From: Pseudomonas cichorii
Lineage (GTDB): Bacteria > Pseudomonadota > Gammaproteobacteria > Pseudomonadales > Pseudomonadaceae
Length of the DNA stretch: 64,000 bases
Assembly: GCF_003700275.1 (NCBI RefSeq)
Contig: NZ_RBRE01000039.1
Span: 124,001 to 188,000, forward strand
Direction of reading: 5' to 3'
Below the pieces are notes generated by a model. It did no database searches, was not told the DNA's origin, and saw only the letters and a program-made list of their open reading frames with translations. Made by a program: the position numbers and the translations under genes. Shown here piece by piece: positions 28,474 through 39,266 of this stretch (position 1 is its first letter; every line of letters begins with the position of its first letter).

Positions 28474-28525
28474 GCAGGAGTGAATTCATTCGCGAACCAG
28501 CTTCGCGGATGAATCCGCTCCCACA
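28474..28525. repeat. REP-type palindromic repeat
   Basis: GCAGGAGTGAATTCATTCGCGAA followed, after CCAGC, by the inverted copy TTCGCGGATGAATCCGCTCC and CACA. It sits between convergent genes. Confidence 0.86.
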
Positions 28526-28535
28526 GGTGAGATGC

Positions 28536-29855
28536 TTACTTCACTGACGTCACCCGCCAGATCTTGTTGCCCACATCATCAGCCACCAACAGCCCGCCAT
28601 GCTGGTCATTGACCACGCCTACCGGGCGGCCCTGGGCTTTTTCATCCTTGCTCAGGAAACCGCTCAGCACGTCGATCGGGGCACCGTTGGGTTTGCCGCC
28701 GCTGAACGGAATGAACACCACTTTATAGCCGCTGTGTGGCTTGCGGTTCCATGAACCGTGCTGGCCGATGAACAGGCCTTCGTTGAACGGTGCCGCAAGG
28801 GTCTTGCCGTCGGCGAAGACCAGACCCAGCGATGCAGTGTGCGGGCCGACCGCGTAATCGGGAGCGATGGCCTTGGCGACCAGTTCCGGGTTCTGCGGTT
28901 TGACCCGCTCATCCACATGCTGGCCATAGTAGCTATAGGGCCAGCCATAGAAACCGCCATCCTGTACCGAGGTGACGTAGTCCGGTACCAGGTCGCTGCC
29001 GATCTCGTCACGCTCGTTGACCGCCGTCCACAACTTGCCGGTATCAGGTTCCCAGTCCATGCCGTTGGGATTGCGCAGGCCCGAGGCGAAAATCCGGTGT
29101 TTGCCGCTCGCGGCATCCACTTCCCAGATCGCCGCACGACCCTGTTCCTGATCCATGCCGTTTTCGCCCACGTTGCTGTTGGAGCCGACCGTCACGTACA
29201 GCTTGCTGCCGTCCTTGCTGGCAATCACGTTCTTGGTCCAGTGGTGATTGAGCGTCCCGCCGGGCAGGTCGACCACCTTGGTCGGCTGGGCGCTGATGGC
29301 GGTCTGGCCAGTCTCATAGGGGAAGCTGATCAGACGGTCGGTATCGGCCACATACAGCTTGTTGCCCACCAGGGTCATGCCGAATGGCGAGTTGAGGTTT
29401 TCCAGGAAAGCCGTGCGTGTCTCGGCAATGCCGTCGTGGTCTGCATCGCGCAGCAGGCTGATACGGTTGGCGCTGGGCACGCCGGCACCGGCGCGGCTCA
29501 TGATTTTATCGGCGATCCAGCCGCGCACGCCTTTGGAGTCGTCAGGCTTGGGCGGTGAGTTGGTTTCCGCGACCAGCACGTCGCCATTGGGCAGCACATA
29601 CAGCCAGCGCGGGTGATCCAGGCCTTCGGCAAACGCCGCAACCTGAGTGCCCGGCGCGGCGACCGGTTTGGCATTCTTTTCCCAGCCCACGGCGGGGGCG
29701 ATGTTGACGGTAGGGATCAGGGTCTTGTTCGGCTCCGGCAGCCTGGGTGACGGGCCGGTACCGTCTGCAACCTGCAGGGTCGATGATTCGCCGCAGGCAG
29801 CAAGGCCTCCTGCAACCAGAAGCAGCAGGGCAAGCCGTGGTCTGAGTGTGAACAT
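28536..29855 (-). CDS. PQQ-dependent sugar (sorbosone-type) dehydrogenase lipoprotein
   Basis: 439 aa with lipobox LAAC, then a six-bladed beta-propeller of the soluble glucose/sorbosone dehydrogenase family. Typical segments: [52 protein letters not shown] and the last blade [21 protein letters not shown]. Oxidation of an aldose or sorbosone with PQQ is the family role; the true substrate is unknown and a PQQ ligand set was not tested. No pqq genes are in the window. Confidence 0.83.
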   Translation of the reverse strand: MFTLRPRLALLLLVAGGLAACGESSTLQVADGTGPSPRLPEPNKTLIPTVNIAPAVGWEKNAKPVAAPGTQVAAFAEGLDHPRWLYVLPNGDVLVAETNSPPKPDDSKGVRGWIADKIMSRAGAGVPSANRISLLRDADHDGIAETRTAFLENLNSPFGMTLVGNKLYVADTDRLISFPYETGQTAISAQPTKVVDLPGGTLNHHWTKNVIASKDGSKLYVTVGSNSNVGENGMDQEQGRAAIWEVDAASGKHRIFASGLRNPNGMDWEPDTGKLWTAVNERDEIGSDLVPDYVTSVQDGGFYGWPYSYYGQHVDERVKPQNPELVAKAIAPDYAVGPHTASLGLVFADGKTLAAPFNEGLFIGQHGSWNRKPHSGYKVVFIPFSGGKPNGAPIDVLSGFLSKDEKAQGRPVGVVNDQHGGLLVADDVGNKIWRVTSVK

Positions 29856-29970
29856 GCCGATCTCCATAGCGGTCAGTGGTCAGTCAAAGGATAGGAGACA
29901 CCTGAATTGCCGAGGTTCAATCCTGTTGTGTCGATTGACGCTCCCAGCCCAACCCTCTACCCTTCGCGGT

Positions 29971-30167
29971 TTGTTTCAGGTGCTTTGCAATCCTTGATTG
30001 GCAGAGTGAAACAGGGAAGCCGGTGAGGAGGGCGATAACTCCGATCCCGGCGCTGCCCCCGCAACGGTAAATGAGTCAAGTCTGCGCTGGATGCCACTGT
30101 GTTTTTACTCACGGGAAGGCGCGCAGATCAGGCAGATGCCTGCTCATGAGCCCGGAGACCGGCCTGA
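29971..30167 (+). promoter_or_regulatory. Cobalamin riboswitch
   Basis: The conserved elements appear in order: TTTCAGGTGCTTTGC, GGGAAGCCGGTG, GCTGCCCCCGCAACGGTA, GCCACTGTG, CGGGAAGGC and the B12 box AGCCCGGAGACCGGCC (30149-30164). The cobO start is about 110 bases downstream. It should reduce expression of the ten-gene cobalamin operon when adenosylcobalamin is plentiful. The mechanism (terminator or ribosome-site masking) is not resolved. Confidence 0.95.
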
Positions 30168-30274
30168 TCCACTCAACAAGCATCACGGCGGGCGATGCTC
30201 TGCGCAGGGCCTTGCCGTGCTGTCCAGTGCTGTCCTTCCGTCTGCTTTCGCGTGCCCTCAAGCGGAGAGCTGAG

Positions 30275-30886
30275 ATGAACGAATCCCCCGAACGTGACGA
30301 ACGTCATCTGGCGCGTATGCAGCGCAAGAAGGCGGTAATGGACGAGCGTATTGCCAGCTCACCCAATGAATGTGGCCTGCTGCTGGTCCTGACCGGCAAT
30401 GGCAAGGGCAAGAGCAGCTCGGCATTCGGCATGCTGGCCCGTGCCATGGGCCATGACATGCAGTGCGGCGTGGTGCAGTTCATCAAGGGCCGCAACAGCA
30501 CCGGTGAAGAACTGTTCTTCCGGCGTTTTCCCGAGCAGGTGCGTTATCACGTGATGGGCGAAGGCTTCACCTGGGAAACCCAGGACCGTCAGCGCGATAT
30601 CGCGGCCGCCGAAGCCGCCTGGGAAGTGTCCCGGGAAATGCTTCGTGACCCGAGCATCGGTCTGGTGATCCTTGATGAGCTGAACATCGCTCTCAAGCAC
30701 GGTTATCTGGATCTGGAGCAAGTGTTGAGCGACCTGCAGGCCCGTCCGCCCATGCAGCATGTGGTGGTGACCGGGCGTGGCGCCAAACCCGAATTGATCG
30801 ACCTGTCCGATACCGTTTCCGAGATCGGCGTGGTCAAGCATGCGTTCCAGGCCGGCATTCGTGCGCAAAAAGGCATTGAGTTGTGA
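30275..30886 (+). CDS. cobO: Cob(I)yrinic acid a,c-diamide adenosyltransferase CobO
   Basis: 203 aa. P-loop GNGKGKSSSAFGM, and later VILDELNIAL and a VVVTGRGAKPELIDLSDTVSE segment identical in type to CobO/BtuR. Adds the adenosyl group to the corrin cobalt. First gene after the riboswitch. ATG 30275 has GGAGAG upstream; a longer frame upstream runs through the riboswitch and is excluded. Confidence 0.95.
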   Translation: MNESPERDERHLARMQRKKAVMDERIASSPNECGLLLVLTGNGKGKSSSAFGMLARAMGHDMQCGVVQFIKGRNSTGEELFFRRFPEQVRYHVMGEGFTWETQDRQRDIAAAEAAWEVSREMLRDPSIGLVILDELNIALKHGYLDLEQVLSDLQARPPMQHVVVTGRGAKPELIDLSDTVSEIGVVKHAFQAGIRAQKGIEL

Positions 30887-30896
30887 GTAACCCTGT

Positions 30897-32192
30897 ATGA
30901 GAGCGCCGCGTCATTGCCCGGCAGTATTGATTGCCGCGCCCGCCTCCGGGCAGGGCAAGACCACGGTCACCGCTGCGCTGGCACGCCTGCACCGCAATCA
31001 GGGCCGCAAGGTCCGGGTATTCAAGTGCGGGCCTGACTTTCTGGACCCGATGATTCTGGAGCGCGCCAGCGGTGCGCCGGTCTATCAGCTGGATCTGTGG
31101 ATGGTGGGCGCCGACGAAAGCCGTCGCCTGCTGTGGGAAGCTGCCGATGAGGCGGACCTGATCCTGATCGAGGGAGTGATGGGCCTGTTCGACGGCACGC
31201 CATCGAGTGCCGATCTGGCCCGCCACTTTGGCGTGCCGGTGCTGGGCGTGATCGATGGCACCGCCATGGCCCAGACTTTCGGCGCCCTGGCGCTGGGGCT
31301 GGCGCGTTATCAGCCGGATCTGCCGTTTGCCGGGGTGCTGGCCAACCGGGTTGGCACCGTGCGTCACGCGCAGTTGCTGGAAGGCAGCCTTACTGAAGGC
31401 TTGCGCTGGTACGGCGCGCTGTCCCGGGAAACCGGTATCGAATTGCCAAGCCGGCATCTGGGGTTGGTGCAGGCCAGCGAACTGAACGATCTGGACCTGC
31501 GGCTGGATGCGGCTGCCGAGGCGCTGGCCAGCACCTGCGAAGTGGCCTTGCCGCCAGCGGTGACCTTCAATGCGCCGGACCCGGTGTCCGTCGAGCGCAG
31601 TCTGGCCGGGGTGCGCATTGCCGTGGCCCGTGACGAAGCCTTTGCCTTTGCCTATGGCGCGAGCCTTGACCTGCTGCGGGCCATGGGCGCTGAACTGTCG
31701 TTCTTCTCGCCGATCCGCGATAGCCGGTTGCCCGAGGCCGACAGCCTGTATCTGCCCGGTGGCTATCCCGAGTTGCACCATGTCGCCCTGAGCGAAAACG
31801 TTTCGATGCTGACGGCAATTCGTGCCCATCATCAGGCCGACAAGCCGATTCTGGCCGAATGCGGCGGCATGCTGTATCTGCTCGATGCCCTGACCGATGT
31901 CGAAGGCCAGCGTGCAGCACTGGTGGGCCTGCTGAGCGGCGAGGCGGTGATGCAAAAGCGTCTGGCGGCACTCGCTCTGCAAGCGGTGGAGTTGCCTGAA
32001 GGCTTGCTGCGCGGGCACACCTATCACCATTCTTTGACCAGCACCGATTTACAACCGATTGCCCGTGGCGTCAGCCCCAATGGCGGGCGAGGTGCCGAGG
32101 CGGTGTATCGCGATGGACGCCTGACGGCTTCCTACGTGCACTTCTATTTCCCTTCCAGTCCCCAGGCGATTGCGGCGCTGTTCAAACCATGA
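30897..32192 (+). CDS. cobB: Cobyrinic acid a,c-diamide synthase CobB (CbiA)
   Basis: 431 aa. ATP-binding PASGQGKTTVTAALARLH, glutamine amidotransferase-like domain with catalytic Cys in LAECGGMLYLLDAL and His-Glu near the end. Amidates side chains a and c of the corrin ring with glutamine. Ten bases after cobO; stop overlaps bluB start (ATGA). Confidence 0.95.
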   Translation: MRAPRHCPAVLIAAPASGQGKTTVTAALARLHRNQGRKVRVFKCGPDFLDPMILERASGAPVYQLDLWMVGADESRRLLWEAADEADLILIEGVMGLFDGTPSSADLARHFGVPVLGVIDGTAMAQTFGALALGLARYQPDLPFAGVLANRVGTVRHAQLLEGSLTEGLRWYGALSRETGIELPSRHLGLVQASELNDLDLRLDAAAEALASTCEVALPPAVTFNAPDPVSVERSLAGVRIAVARDEAFAFAYGASLDLLRAMGAELSFFSPIRDSRLPEADSLYLPGGYPELHHVALSENVSMLTAIRAHHQADKPILAECGGMLYLLDALTDVEGQRAALVGLLSGEAVMQKRLAALALQAVELPEGLLRGHTYHHSLTSTDLQPIARGVSPNGGRGAEAVYRDGRLTASYVHFYFPSSPQAIAALFKP

Positions 32193-32839
32193 CCGACCAG
32201 GCGTTCAATCCCCAGGAGCGGGCTGCGGTGTATCGGGCGATTGCCGAGCGGCGCGACATGCGCCACTTCAGTGGCGGCAGCGTGGCGCCGGAACTGCTCG
32301 CACGCTTGCTCGAAGCCGCTCATCAGGCGCCCAGTGTCGGCCTGATGCAGCCCTGGCGTTTCATCCGCATCAGCGACCCGGCGTTGCGGGCGCAGATGCA
32401 GCAGCAGGTGGAAGCGGAGCGGGTGCGTACCGCTGAAGCGCTGGGCGAGCGTGCCGATGAGTTCATGAAGCTCAAGGTCGAAGGCATCAGCGATTGCGCC
32501 GAAGTGCTGGTAGCAGCGCTGATGGACGACCGCGAGAAGCATATTTTCGGCAGGCGGACCTTGCCGGAAATGGACATGGCTTCCTTGTCCTGTGCGATCC
32601 AGAACCTGTGGCTGGCTTCGCGGGCCGAAGGGCTGGGCATGGGCTGGGTATCGCTGTTCGATCCGGTTGAGCTGGCCTGCCTGCTGGGCATGCCTGAAGG
32701 CGCCAAGCCGCTGGCGATTCTGTGCCTGGGACCGGTCGAGGAATTTTACCCGGCACCGATGCTGGTGCTGGAAGGTTGGGCGCAGGCGCGGCCACTCAAT
32801 GAATTGCTGTACGAAAACCAATGGGGAGTGAGTCCATGA
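32189..32839 (+). CDS. bluB: 5,6-dimethylbenzimidazole synthase BluB
   Basis: 216 aa nitroreductase-fold flavoenzyme. It fragments FMNH2 with oxygen to make dimethylbenzimidazole, the lower ligand of cobalamin. Signature: [12 protein letters not shown] near residue 26 and [20 protein letters not shown]. Its placement inside the operon means this organism can make its lower ligand aerobically. ATGA overlaps on both sides (cobB and cobD). Confidence 0.93.
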   Translation: MTDQAFNPQERAAVYRAIAERRDMRHFSGGSVAPELLARLLEAAHQAPSVGLMQPWRFIRISDPALRAQMQQQVEAERVRTAEALGERADEFMKLKVEGISDCAEVLVAALMDDREKHIFGRRTLPEMDMASLSCAIQNLWLASRAEGLGMGWVSLFDPVELACLLGMPEGAKPLAILCLGPVEEFYPAPMLVLEGWAQARPLNELLYENQWGVSP

Positions 32840-33744
32840 GTGTGGCGCTGTTGAGCGTTGCCGCAGTGGCGCTGGATGCGTTGCTTGGCGAGCCGAAACG
32901 CTCACATCCGCTGGTAGCGTTCGGTCGTCTGGCCGACCGGATCGAACAGCGTTTCAATTCCGGCGGTCGCGGCTGGCGCAGCCACGGCGTCACGGCCTGG
33001 TTTCTGGCGGTAGTGCCCTTGACCCTGCTGGCTACCATTCTGAGCTGGCTGCCTTATGTCGGCTGGCTGGTGGAAATCCTCGCGCTGTATTGCGCGCTGG
33101 GCATGCGCAGCCTTGGCGAACATGTACAGCCGGTGGCCCAGGCCCTGCGCTCTGGCAATCTGGAAGAAGCGCGGCGGCGCGTCGGGTATCTGGTCAGTCG
33201 CCAGACTACCGAACTGGACGAAACCGAAGTCGCCCGGGCGGCCACCGAATCGGTGCTGGAAAACGGCAGCGATGCAGTGTTTGCCGCGCTGTTCTGGTTT
33301 GCCGTGGCTGGTGCCCCGGGCGTGGTGTTGTATCGCCTGAGCAATACGCTGGACGCCATGTGGGGCTATCGCAACGAACGCTTCGAGCGTTTCGGCTGGG
33401 CCGCGGCAAGAATCGACGATCTGCTCAATTACATTCCGGCACGTCTGGTGGCATTGACCTACGCGGTGCTGGGCAAGACCCGATTGGCCTTGCGCTGCTG
33501 GCGTACTCAAGGCCCAACCTGGGACAGCCCCAATGCCGGGCCGGTGATGGCTGCAGGTGCAGGCGCGCTGGGTGTTGAACTGGGTGGTGCAGCGATCTAT
33601 CACGGCGAAGTGCATCAGCGTCCGCAACTGGGCGAAGGCGCAGCGGCCGATGCCGACTCGATCGATCGTGGCTGGCAACTGGTGCAGCGTGGCGTCTGGT
33701 TGTGGTTGCTGGTTCTCTGTATCGGAGCCGAATTCTATGCTTGA
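32836..33744 (+). CDS. cobD: Adenosylcobinamide-phosphate synthase CobD (CbiB)
   Basis: 302 aa integral membrane protein. Conserved [25 protein letters not shown] start, [13 protein letters not shown], and [19 protein letters not shown]. Attaches the aminopropanol (phosphate) arm to adenosylcobyric acid. The start ATG 32836 overlaps the bluB stop; the frame 15 bases earlier is ignored. Confidence 0.94.
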   Translation: MSVALLSVAAVALDALLGEPKRSHPLVAFGRLADRIEQRFNSGGRGWRSHGVTAWFLAVVPLTLLATILSWLPYVGWLVEILALYCALGMRSLGEHVQPVAQALRSGNLEEARRRVGYLVSRQTTELDETEVARAATESVLENGSDAVFAALFWFAVAGAPGVVLYRLSNTLDAMWGYRNERFERFGWAAARIDDLLNYIPARLVALTYAVLGKTRLALRCWRTQGPTWDSPNAGPVMAAGAGALGVELGGAAIYHGEVHQRPQLGEGAAADADSIDRGWQLVQRGVWLWLLVLCIGAEFYA

Positions 33745-34738
33745 GCACGGTGGTCGCCTGCGCGCCGCAGCGCAGCATTACGCTATCGAGCGGGCCGACT
33801 GGCTCGACCTGTCGACCGGCATTGCGCCCTGGGCGTGGCCGATTCCCGAGATTGCGCCGCAAGCCTGGGCGCGTTTGCCGGAAACCGACGATGGTCTGGA
33901 AGCCGCGGCCTGCGCCTATTACGGCGTGCCTCATCTGTTGCCGGTGCCCGGCTCGCAGGCGGCAATCCAGGCGTTGCCACGGATACGCAGTGCGTGCCGG
34001 GTCGGGGTCTTGTCGCCGTGCTATGCCGAGCACGCTCATGCCTGGCGCAAGAGCGGATTTCTGGTACGCGAAGTGCGCGAGCATGAAGTGGAACACTTCC
34101 TCGACAGTCTCGACGTGCTGGTCGTGGTCAACCCGAACAATCCCACCGGCCTGCACCTGACCACACAGCGTTTGCTGGAATGGCATGCCCGGCTGGTCGA
34201 GCGCGGTGGCTGGCTGGTGGTCGATGAAGCGTTCATGGACAACACGCCGGGCCTGAGCCTTGCGGCTGAAAGCTGGCGTACCGGCCTGATCGTGTTGCGT
34301 TCGTTCGGCAAGTTCTTCGGTCTGGCCGGTGTACGACTGGGCTTTGTGCTGGCTGAAACGGGCCTGCTCAAGTCGCTGGCAGCGGAAATCGGCCCGTGGG
34401 CGGTCAGCGGGCCGACACGGATTCTGGGCCAGGTGTGCCTGGAAGACCGTGCCGGTCATGCCCGGCAACGCGTGCGCTGCGAACAGGCCAGCCAGCGTCT
34501 GGCGACCCTGCTGGGCAATCACGGCCTGAGTCCGCAGGGCGGCTGTGCGCTGTTCCAGTGGGTAGTTAGCGGACAGGCGCCAGCCCTTTATGAGTTTTGT
34601 GCGCGGCGCGGTGTGTTGCTGCGCCTGTTCGCAGATGAAGGTTCGGGCGCCAGCCTGCGCTTTGGCCTGCCTTGTGACGAAGCCGATTGGCTGCGCCTGG
34701 AAAATGTACTGCTGGAATACCGCAAGGAACACCCATGA
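33737..34738 (+). CDS. cobC: Threonine-phosphate decarboxylase CobC
   Basis: 333 aa PLP class I aminotransferase-fold enzyme making (R)-1-amino-2-propanol phosphate for cobinamide. Starts [18 protein letters not shown] Lys lies in [19 protein letters not shown] and phosphate contact residues in [11 protein letters not shown]. The start overlaps cobD by 8 bases; the stop overlaps cobQ in an ATGA. Confidence 0.92.
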   Translation: MLEHGGRLRAAAQHYAIERADWLDLSTGIAPWAWPIPEIAPQAWARLPETDDGLEAAACAYYGVPHLLPVPGSQAAIQALPRIRSACRVGVLSPCYAEHAHAWRKSGFLVREVREHEVEHFLDSLDVLVVVNPNNPTGLHLTTQRLLEWHARLVERGGWLVVDEAFMDNTPGLSLAAESWRTGLIVLRSFGKFFGLAGVRLGFVLAETGLLKSLAAEIGPWAVSGPTRILGQVCLEDRAGHARQRVRCEQASQRLATLLGNHGLSPQGGCALFQWVVSGQAPALYEFCARRGVLLRLFADEGSGASLRFGLPCDEADWLRLENVLLEYRKEHP

Positions 34739-36195
34739 CCACATTGATGGTGCAAGGCACGACTTCCGATGCCGGCAAGAGCACGCTGGTGACGGCTTTG
34801 TGTCGCTGGCTGACCCGGCAGGGCATCAAGGTGGTGCCGTTCAAGCCGCAGAACATGGCGCTCAACAGCGCGGTGACGGCCGACGGCGGGGAAATCGGTC
34901 GCGCCCAGGCGGTACAGGCCCAGGCTTGCGGGCTGGAACCGCATACCGACATGAATCCGGTGCTGCTCAAACCCAACAGCGATACCGGCGCGCAGGTCAT
35001 CATTCATGGCCGCGCCGTCACCACCATGAATGCGGTGGCGTATCACGGCTATAAAGAGATCGCCATGCAGGCGGTGCTGGCGTCGCATCAGCGCTTGGGT
35101 GAGACGTATCCGGTGATCATGGTCGAAGGCGCCGGTTCGCCCGCAGAGATCAACCTGCGCGCCAACGACATCGCCAACATGGGCTTTGCCGAAGCGGTGG
35201 ACTGCCCGGTGTTGCTGGTTGCCGATATCAACCGCGGCGGGGTGTTCGCGCATCTGGTCGGGACGCTGGAGTTGCTGTCGCCCAGCGAGCAGGCGCGGAT
35301 CAGGGGTTTTGTGATCAACCGGTTTCGTGGCGACATTGCACTGCTGCAACCCGGCCTGGACTGGCTTGAGCAACGCACCGGCAAGCCGGTGGTGGGCGTA
35401 TTGCCGTATGTGATGGACTTGCATCTGGAGGCCGAGGATGGCCTGGATCAACGCCAGACCGACAAGGTCGAGCAGGTGCTCAATGTCGTGGTGCCGGTCC
35501 TGCCGCGCATCAGCAACCATACTGATTTCGATCCGCTGCGCCTGCATCCGCAGGTCAACCTGCAGTTCATCGGCCCCGGCCAGCCGGTACCTCCCGCTGA
35601 CCTGATCATCCTGCCGGGCTCGAAAAGCGTGCGCAGCGACCTGACTTATCTGCGCGCCAATGGCTGGGACACGGCGATTGCCCGGCACCTGCGTTATGGC
35701 GGCAAGCTGCTGGGCATTTGCGGCGGCCTGCAGATGCTGGGTGAGCAGTTGCACGATCCGCTGGGTCTTGAAGGCGCGGCGGGTTCCAGCCCTGGCCTTG
35801 GGCTGCTGCCGATGAGCACGGTGCTGGAAGCCGAGAAACAGTTGCGCAATGTGCGCGGGCGCCTGGCGCTGGAAGATGCCGCAGTCAGCGGCTATGAAAT
35901 CCATGCCGGTGTGACCAGCGGCGCAGCACTGGAAAATGCCGCCGTGCATCTGGACGATGGTCGTTGTGACGGCGCGCAAAGCCTTGACGGGCAGATTTTC
36001 GGCACTTACCTGCATGGTCTGTTCGAGTCGCCTGCGGCCTGTAGCGCATTGCTGCGCTGGGCGGGTTTGCACGATGTGCAACAGGTCGATTATCACGCGC
36101 TGCGCGAGCGGGATATCGAGCGTCTGGCCGATCTGGTGGAAAAGCATCTGGATGGCCCGTTGCTGCGCGAGCTGTGCGGCCTGGAGGCGCGTTGA
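34735..36195 (+). CDS. cobQ: Cobyric acid synthase CobQ
   Basis: 486 aa. ATP-binding [19 protein letters not shown] at the start; glutamine amidotransferase domain with catalytic Cys in [17 protein letters not shown] and an end [10 protein letters not shown]. Amidates side chains b, d, e and g of adenosylcobyrinic a,c-diamide. Confidence 0.96.
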   Translation: MTTLMVQGTTSDAGKSTLVTALCRWLTRQGIKVVPFKPQNMALNSAVTADGGEIGRAQAVQAQACGLEPHTDMNPVLLKPNSDTGAQVIIHGRAVTTMNAVAYHGYKEIAMQAVLASHQRLGETYPVIMVEGAGSPAEINLRANDIANMGFAEAVDCPVLLVADINRGGVFAHLVGTLELLSPSEQARIRGFVINRFRGDIALLQPGLDWLEQRTGKPVVGVLPYVMDLHLEAEDGLDQRQTDKVEQVLNVVVPVLPRISNHTDFDPLRLHPQVNLQFIGPGQPVPPADLIILPGSKSVRSDLTYLRANGWDTAIARHLRYGGKLLGICGGLQMLGEQLHDPLGLEGAAGSSPGLGLLPMSTVLEAEKQLRNVRGRLALEDAAVSGYEIHAGVTSGAALENAAVHLDDGRCDGAQSLDGQIFGTYLHGLFESPAACSALLRWAGLHDVQQVDYHALRERDIERLADLVEKHLDGPLLRELCGLEAR

Positions 36196-36196
36196 A

Positions 36197-36718
36197 ATGC
36201 TGCAATTGATCCTCGGCGGTGCCCGCTCCGGCAAGAGTCGCCTGGCTGAAAGGCTGGCGGCGGAATCGGCGTTGCAGGTCATTTATATTGCCACCAGCCA
36301 GCCGCTCGACGGCGAGATGAGTCAGCGCGTGGCCAGTCACCGGCAACGTCGCCCCGACAGTTGGGGGCTGGTCGAAGAGCCGGTCGAGCTGGCGCGGGTC
36401 CTGCGTGAAAACGCTGCTGCCGGGCACTGTCTGCTGGTGGATTGCCTGACCCTGTGGCTGACCAATCTGTTGATGCTCGACGCTCCCGAGCGTCTGGCTC
36501 AAGAGCGCGAGGCGTTGCTGCAGTGCCTGGGCGATTTGCCGGGCGAAATCATTTTTGTCAGTAACGAAACCGGGTTGGGCGTGGTGCCGCTGGGTGAGCT
36601 GACCCGCCGCTATGTCGATGAAGCGGGTTTGTTGCATCAAGCCTTGGCCGAACGTTGCCAGCGCGTGGTGTTGACCGTTGCCGGCTTGCCCCTGACTTTG
36701 AAAGGAACCGCACTATGA
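36197..36718 (+). CDS. cobP: Adenosylcobinamide kinase/guanylyltransferase CobP (CobU)
   Basis: 173 aa. P-loop [18 protein letters not shown], central [15 protein letters not shown] with the guanylyl-accepting His, and [20 protein letters not shown]. Phosphorylates and then GMP-activates adenosylcobinamide. It starts one base after the cobQ stop. Confidence 0.95.
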   Translation: MLQLILGGARSGKSRLAERLAAESALQVIYIATSQPLDGEMSQRVASHRQRRPDSWGLVEEPVELARVLRENAAAGHCLLVDCLTLWLTNLLMLDAPERLAQEREALLQCLGDLPGEIIFVSNETGLGVVPLGELTRRYVDEAGLLHQALAERCQRVVLTVAGLPLTLKGTAL

Positions 36719-37767
36719 ATATTTCCTGGTGGCTCAAGCCTGCCCGGGCCATTGATGTGCCGATGCGCGAAGCCGCGCTGGCCCGTCAGCAGCAATTGAC
36801 CAAGCCGGCCGGTTCCCTGGCGCAACTGGAGCGTCTGGCGGTACAGCTCGCCGGTTTGCAGGGCCGGGTCAAGCCCCAGGCCGACCAGTTGTGGATCGCG
36901 ATCTTTGCCGGTGATCACGGAGTGGTGGCGGAGGGCGTTTCGGCTTATCCGCAGGAAGTGACCGGGCAGATGCTGCATAACTTCGTCAACGGTGGTGCGG
37001 CGATCAGCGTGCTGGCCCGGCAACTGTCGGCGCAACTGGATGTGGTGGACCTGGGCACCGTCTCGCCCGTGGACTTTCCCGGTGTGCGGCATTTGCGCAT
37101 CGGTGCGGGCACTGCCAATTTCGCCCATGGCCCGGCAATGACTGTCGAGCAGGGCCTGGCGGCGATGCAGGCCGGGCGTGACAGTGTGCTGCGCGCCAAG
37201 GCGGCAGGCAGCGAACTGTTCATTGGCGGCGAGATGGGGATTGGCAATACCACTGCAGCCAGTGCGGTCGCCTGTTCGTTGCTGGAGTGCGCAGTGCAAT
37301 TGCTGGTCGGACCCGGCACTGGCCTGAACGCCGAAGGCGTCCGGCACAAGAGCGAAGTCATCGAGCGGGCGTTGGCGCTGCATGCTGAGCAGGCGGGTGA
37401 TCCGCTGCACAGCCTGTTCTGTCTGGGGGGCTTCGAGATTGCCGCGCTGGTTGGGGCTTATCTGGCCTGTGCCCAGGAAGGCATCGCGGTGCTGGTGGAT
37501 GGTTTCATCTGCAGCGTGGCCGCACTGGTGGCGGTGCGTCTTAACCCGTCCTGCCGCGACTGGCTGCTGTTCGGTCATCGCGGCGCGGAGCCTGGACATC
37601 GCCATCTGCTGGAGGCTTTGCAGGCTGAACCGCTGCTGGACCTGGGTTTGCGCCTGGGTGAAGGCAGCGGCGCAGCCCTGGCGGTGCCGCTGGTGCGGCT
37701 GGCCTGTGAACTGCACAACGGCATGGCGACTTTTGCCGAAGCGGCGGTGGCGGATCGTCCGGCATGA
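36715..37767 (+). CDS. cobT: Nicotinate-nucleotide:dimethylbenzimidazole phosphoribosyltransferase CobT
   Basis: 350 aa. Conserved [53 protein letters not shown] and the catalytic Glu in [14 protein letters not shown]. Makes alpha-ribazole phosphate from the product of BluB. ATGA overlaps with cobP and with the phosphatase gene. Confidence 0.96.
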   Translation: MNISWWLKPARAIDVPMREAALARQQQLTKPAGSLAQLERLAVQLAGLQGRVKPQADQLWIAIFAGDHGVVAEGVSAYPQEVTGQMLHNFVNGGAAISVLARQLSAQLDVVDLGTVSPVDFPGVRHLRIGAGTANFAHGPAMTVEQGLAAMQAGRDSVLRAKAAGSELFIGGEMGIGNTTAASAVACSLLECAVQLLVGPGTGLNAEGVRHKSEVIERALALHAEQAGDPLHSLFCLGGFEIAALVGAYLACAQEGIAVLVDGFICSVAALVAVRLNPSCRDWLLFGHRGAEPGHRHLLEALQAEPLLDLGLRLGEGSGAALAVPLVRLACELHNGMATFAEAAVADRPA

Positions 37768-38336
37768 CCTTGCATCTGGATCTGCTGCGTCATGGTGAAA
37801 CCGAACTGGGCGGCGGCATGCGCGGCAGCCTCGACGATGCCTTGACCGCGACCGGCTGGCAGCAGATGCGCGAAGCTGTTGCGCAGGCCGGGCCATGGCA
37901 GCGGATCATCAGTTCGCCCTTGCAGCGTTGCGCCCGCTTCAGCGAGGAACTGGCCGAGCGGCTTGAGCTGCCGCTGCATCTGGAGCCTGGTTTGCAGGAG
38001 CTGCATTTCGGCGACTGGGAAGGACGTAGCGCAGCGCAGTTGATGGAAACCGACGCTGCAGGGCTGGGACATTTCTGGGACGATCCCTACGCTTTTACGC
38101 CGCCCAACGGTGAGCGGGTGGCGGACTTTTCGGCGCGGGTCCTGGGCGCGGTGCAAGCGTTGCAGTCGCGCTATGCCGGCGAGCGGCTGTTGCTGGTCAG
38201 TCATGGCGGAGTGATGCGTCTGTTGCTGGCCCAGGCGCGGGGGCTGCCTCGCGAGCAGTTGCTGCAGGTCGTGGTGGGCCACGGCGCGTTGTTGAGCATC
38301 AAGGTCGCCACTGGCGGCGTGTTGACGGAGGCCTGA
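37764..38336 (+). CDS. Alpha-ribazole-5'-phosphate phosphatase
   Basis: 190 aa histidine phosphatase: [11 protein letters not shown] (catalytic His9) and the second His in [15 protein letters not shown]. In this operon it fits CobC of Salmonella type, which removes the phosphate from alpha-ribazole phosphate. I leave the symbol blank to avoid clash with the decarboxylase gene of the same name. Last but one gene; ATGA overlap with cobT. Confidence 0.88.
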   Translation: MTLHLDLLRHGETELGGGMRGSLDDALTATGWQQMREAVAQAGPWQRIISSPLQRCARFSEELAERLELPLHLEPGLQELHFGDWEGRSAAQLMETDAAGLGHFWDDPYAFTPPNGERVADFSARVLGAVQALQSRYAGERLLLVSHGGVMRLLLAQARGLPREQLLQVVVGHGALLSIKVATGGVLTEA

Positions 38337-38337
38337 G

Positions 38338-39072
38338 ATGTTGCCGTTCTGGATCGCCCTGCAATTTCTCGGCAGCCTGCCGATTCGTTTGCCGGGCATG
38401 CCCGAGCCTCGGGAACTGGGTCGTTCATTGCTGTTCTACCCGCTGGTGGGTGTGCTGTTCGGTTCGCTGTTGCTGGGTTTGAACGCGGTGCTCGACGGCA
38501 CGCCGCTCCTGCTGCATGCGGCCTTGCTGCTGACGGCCTGGGTGTTGCTCAGTGGCGGTTTGCATCTGGACGGCCTGGCAGACAGCGCCGATGCCTGGCT
38601 GGGCGGTTTTGGCGACCGTGAGCGCACCCTGAGCATCATGAAGGATCCGCGCAGCGGGCCGATTGCCGTGGTGACGCTGGTTCTGGTGCTGCTGCTCAAA
38701 TTCACCGCGATCCTGGCCTTGATCGAAACCCACAACAGCATCGCGTTGTTGCTGGCTCCATTGATCGGGCGTAGCGCCATGCTGGGGCTGTTCCTCACTA
38801 CCCCTTATGTCCGGGCAGGCGGATTGGGCCAGGCATTGGCCGATCATTTACCGCGCCATAGCGCCCGCTGGGTACTGCTGCTCAGCGCGGGCGCTTGCGT
38901 CATGCTGGCCGGATGGGCTGGACTGATTGCATTGCTGGTCGCAACCGGCAGCTTCTTCTGGCTGCGCCACTTGATGCTGCGCCGGCTGGGCGGCACCACC
39001 GGCGACACCGCCGGAGCGTTGCTGGAGTTGCTGGAACTGGCAGTCCTGCTGGCGCTGGCAATCACCCTGTAA
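38338..39072 (+). CDS. cobS: Adenosylcobinamide-GDP ribazoletransferase CobS
   Basis: 244 aa integral membrane enzyme that joins the lower ligand nucleotide loop to adenosylcobinamide-GDP, the last step. The motif GLHLDGLADSADAWLGG holds the metal-binding acids. About six membrane spans. It starts one base after the phosphatase stop and ends the operon. Confidence 0.95.
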   Translation: MLPFWIALQFLGSLPIRLPGMPEPRELGRSLLFYPLVGVLFGSLLLGLNAVLDGTPLLLHAALLLTAWVLLSGGLHLDGLADSADAWLGGFGDRERTLSIMKDPRSGPIAVVTLVLVLLLKFTAILALIETHNSIALLLAPLIGRSAMLGLFLTTPYVRAGGLGQALADHLPRHSARWVLLLSAGACVMLAGWAGLIALLVATGSFFWLRHLMLRRLGGTTGDTAGALLELLELAVLLALAITL

Positions 39073-39125
39073 TTCATCGTCTGAACGATTGTTGTCACAG
39101 GCAAGCCAGGCTTCCCCTGTCTTGG

Positions 39126-39149
39126 TGGGGGGCGAATTCATTCGCGAAG
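39126..39149. repeat. Single REP unit
   Basis: GGGGGGCGAATTCATTCGCGAA: one unpaired arm of the REP family, in the 194-base gap between cobS and the MFS gene; the rest of the gap holds the likely promoter of the MFS gene. Confidence 0.7.
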
Positions 39150-39266
39150 AGGCCCGGTATTTTCCTTGATTGACATCCTGTGCCTGCGAGGCGTAATTTC
39201 GCGTTGTAATTATTTGCGGGTATATCCACGCAATTTGGCCGTCGAGCCTCACAGGGAATAAAAACA

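Noticed and set aside
34588..36282. 564-codon minus-strand frame opposite cobQ
   Set aside because: Antisense shadow; cobQ has full family motifs on the plus strand.
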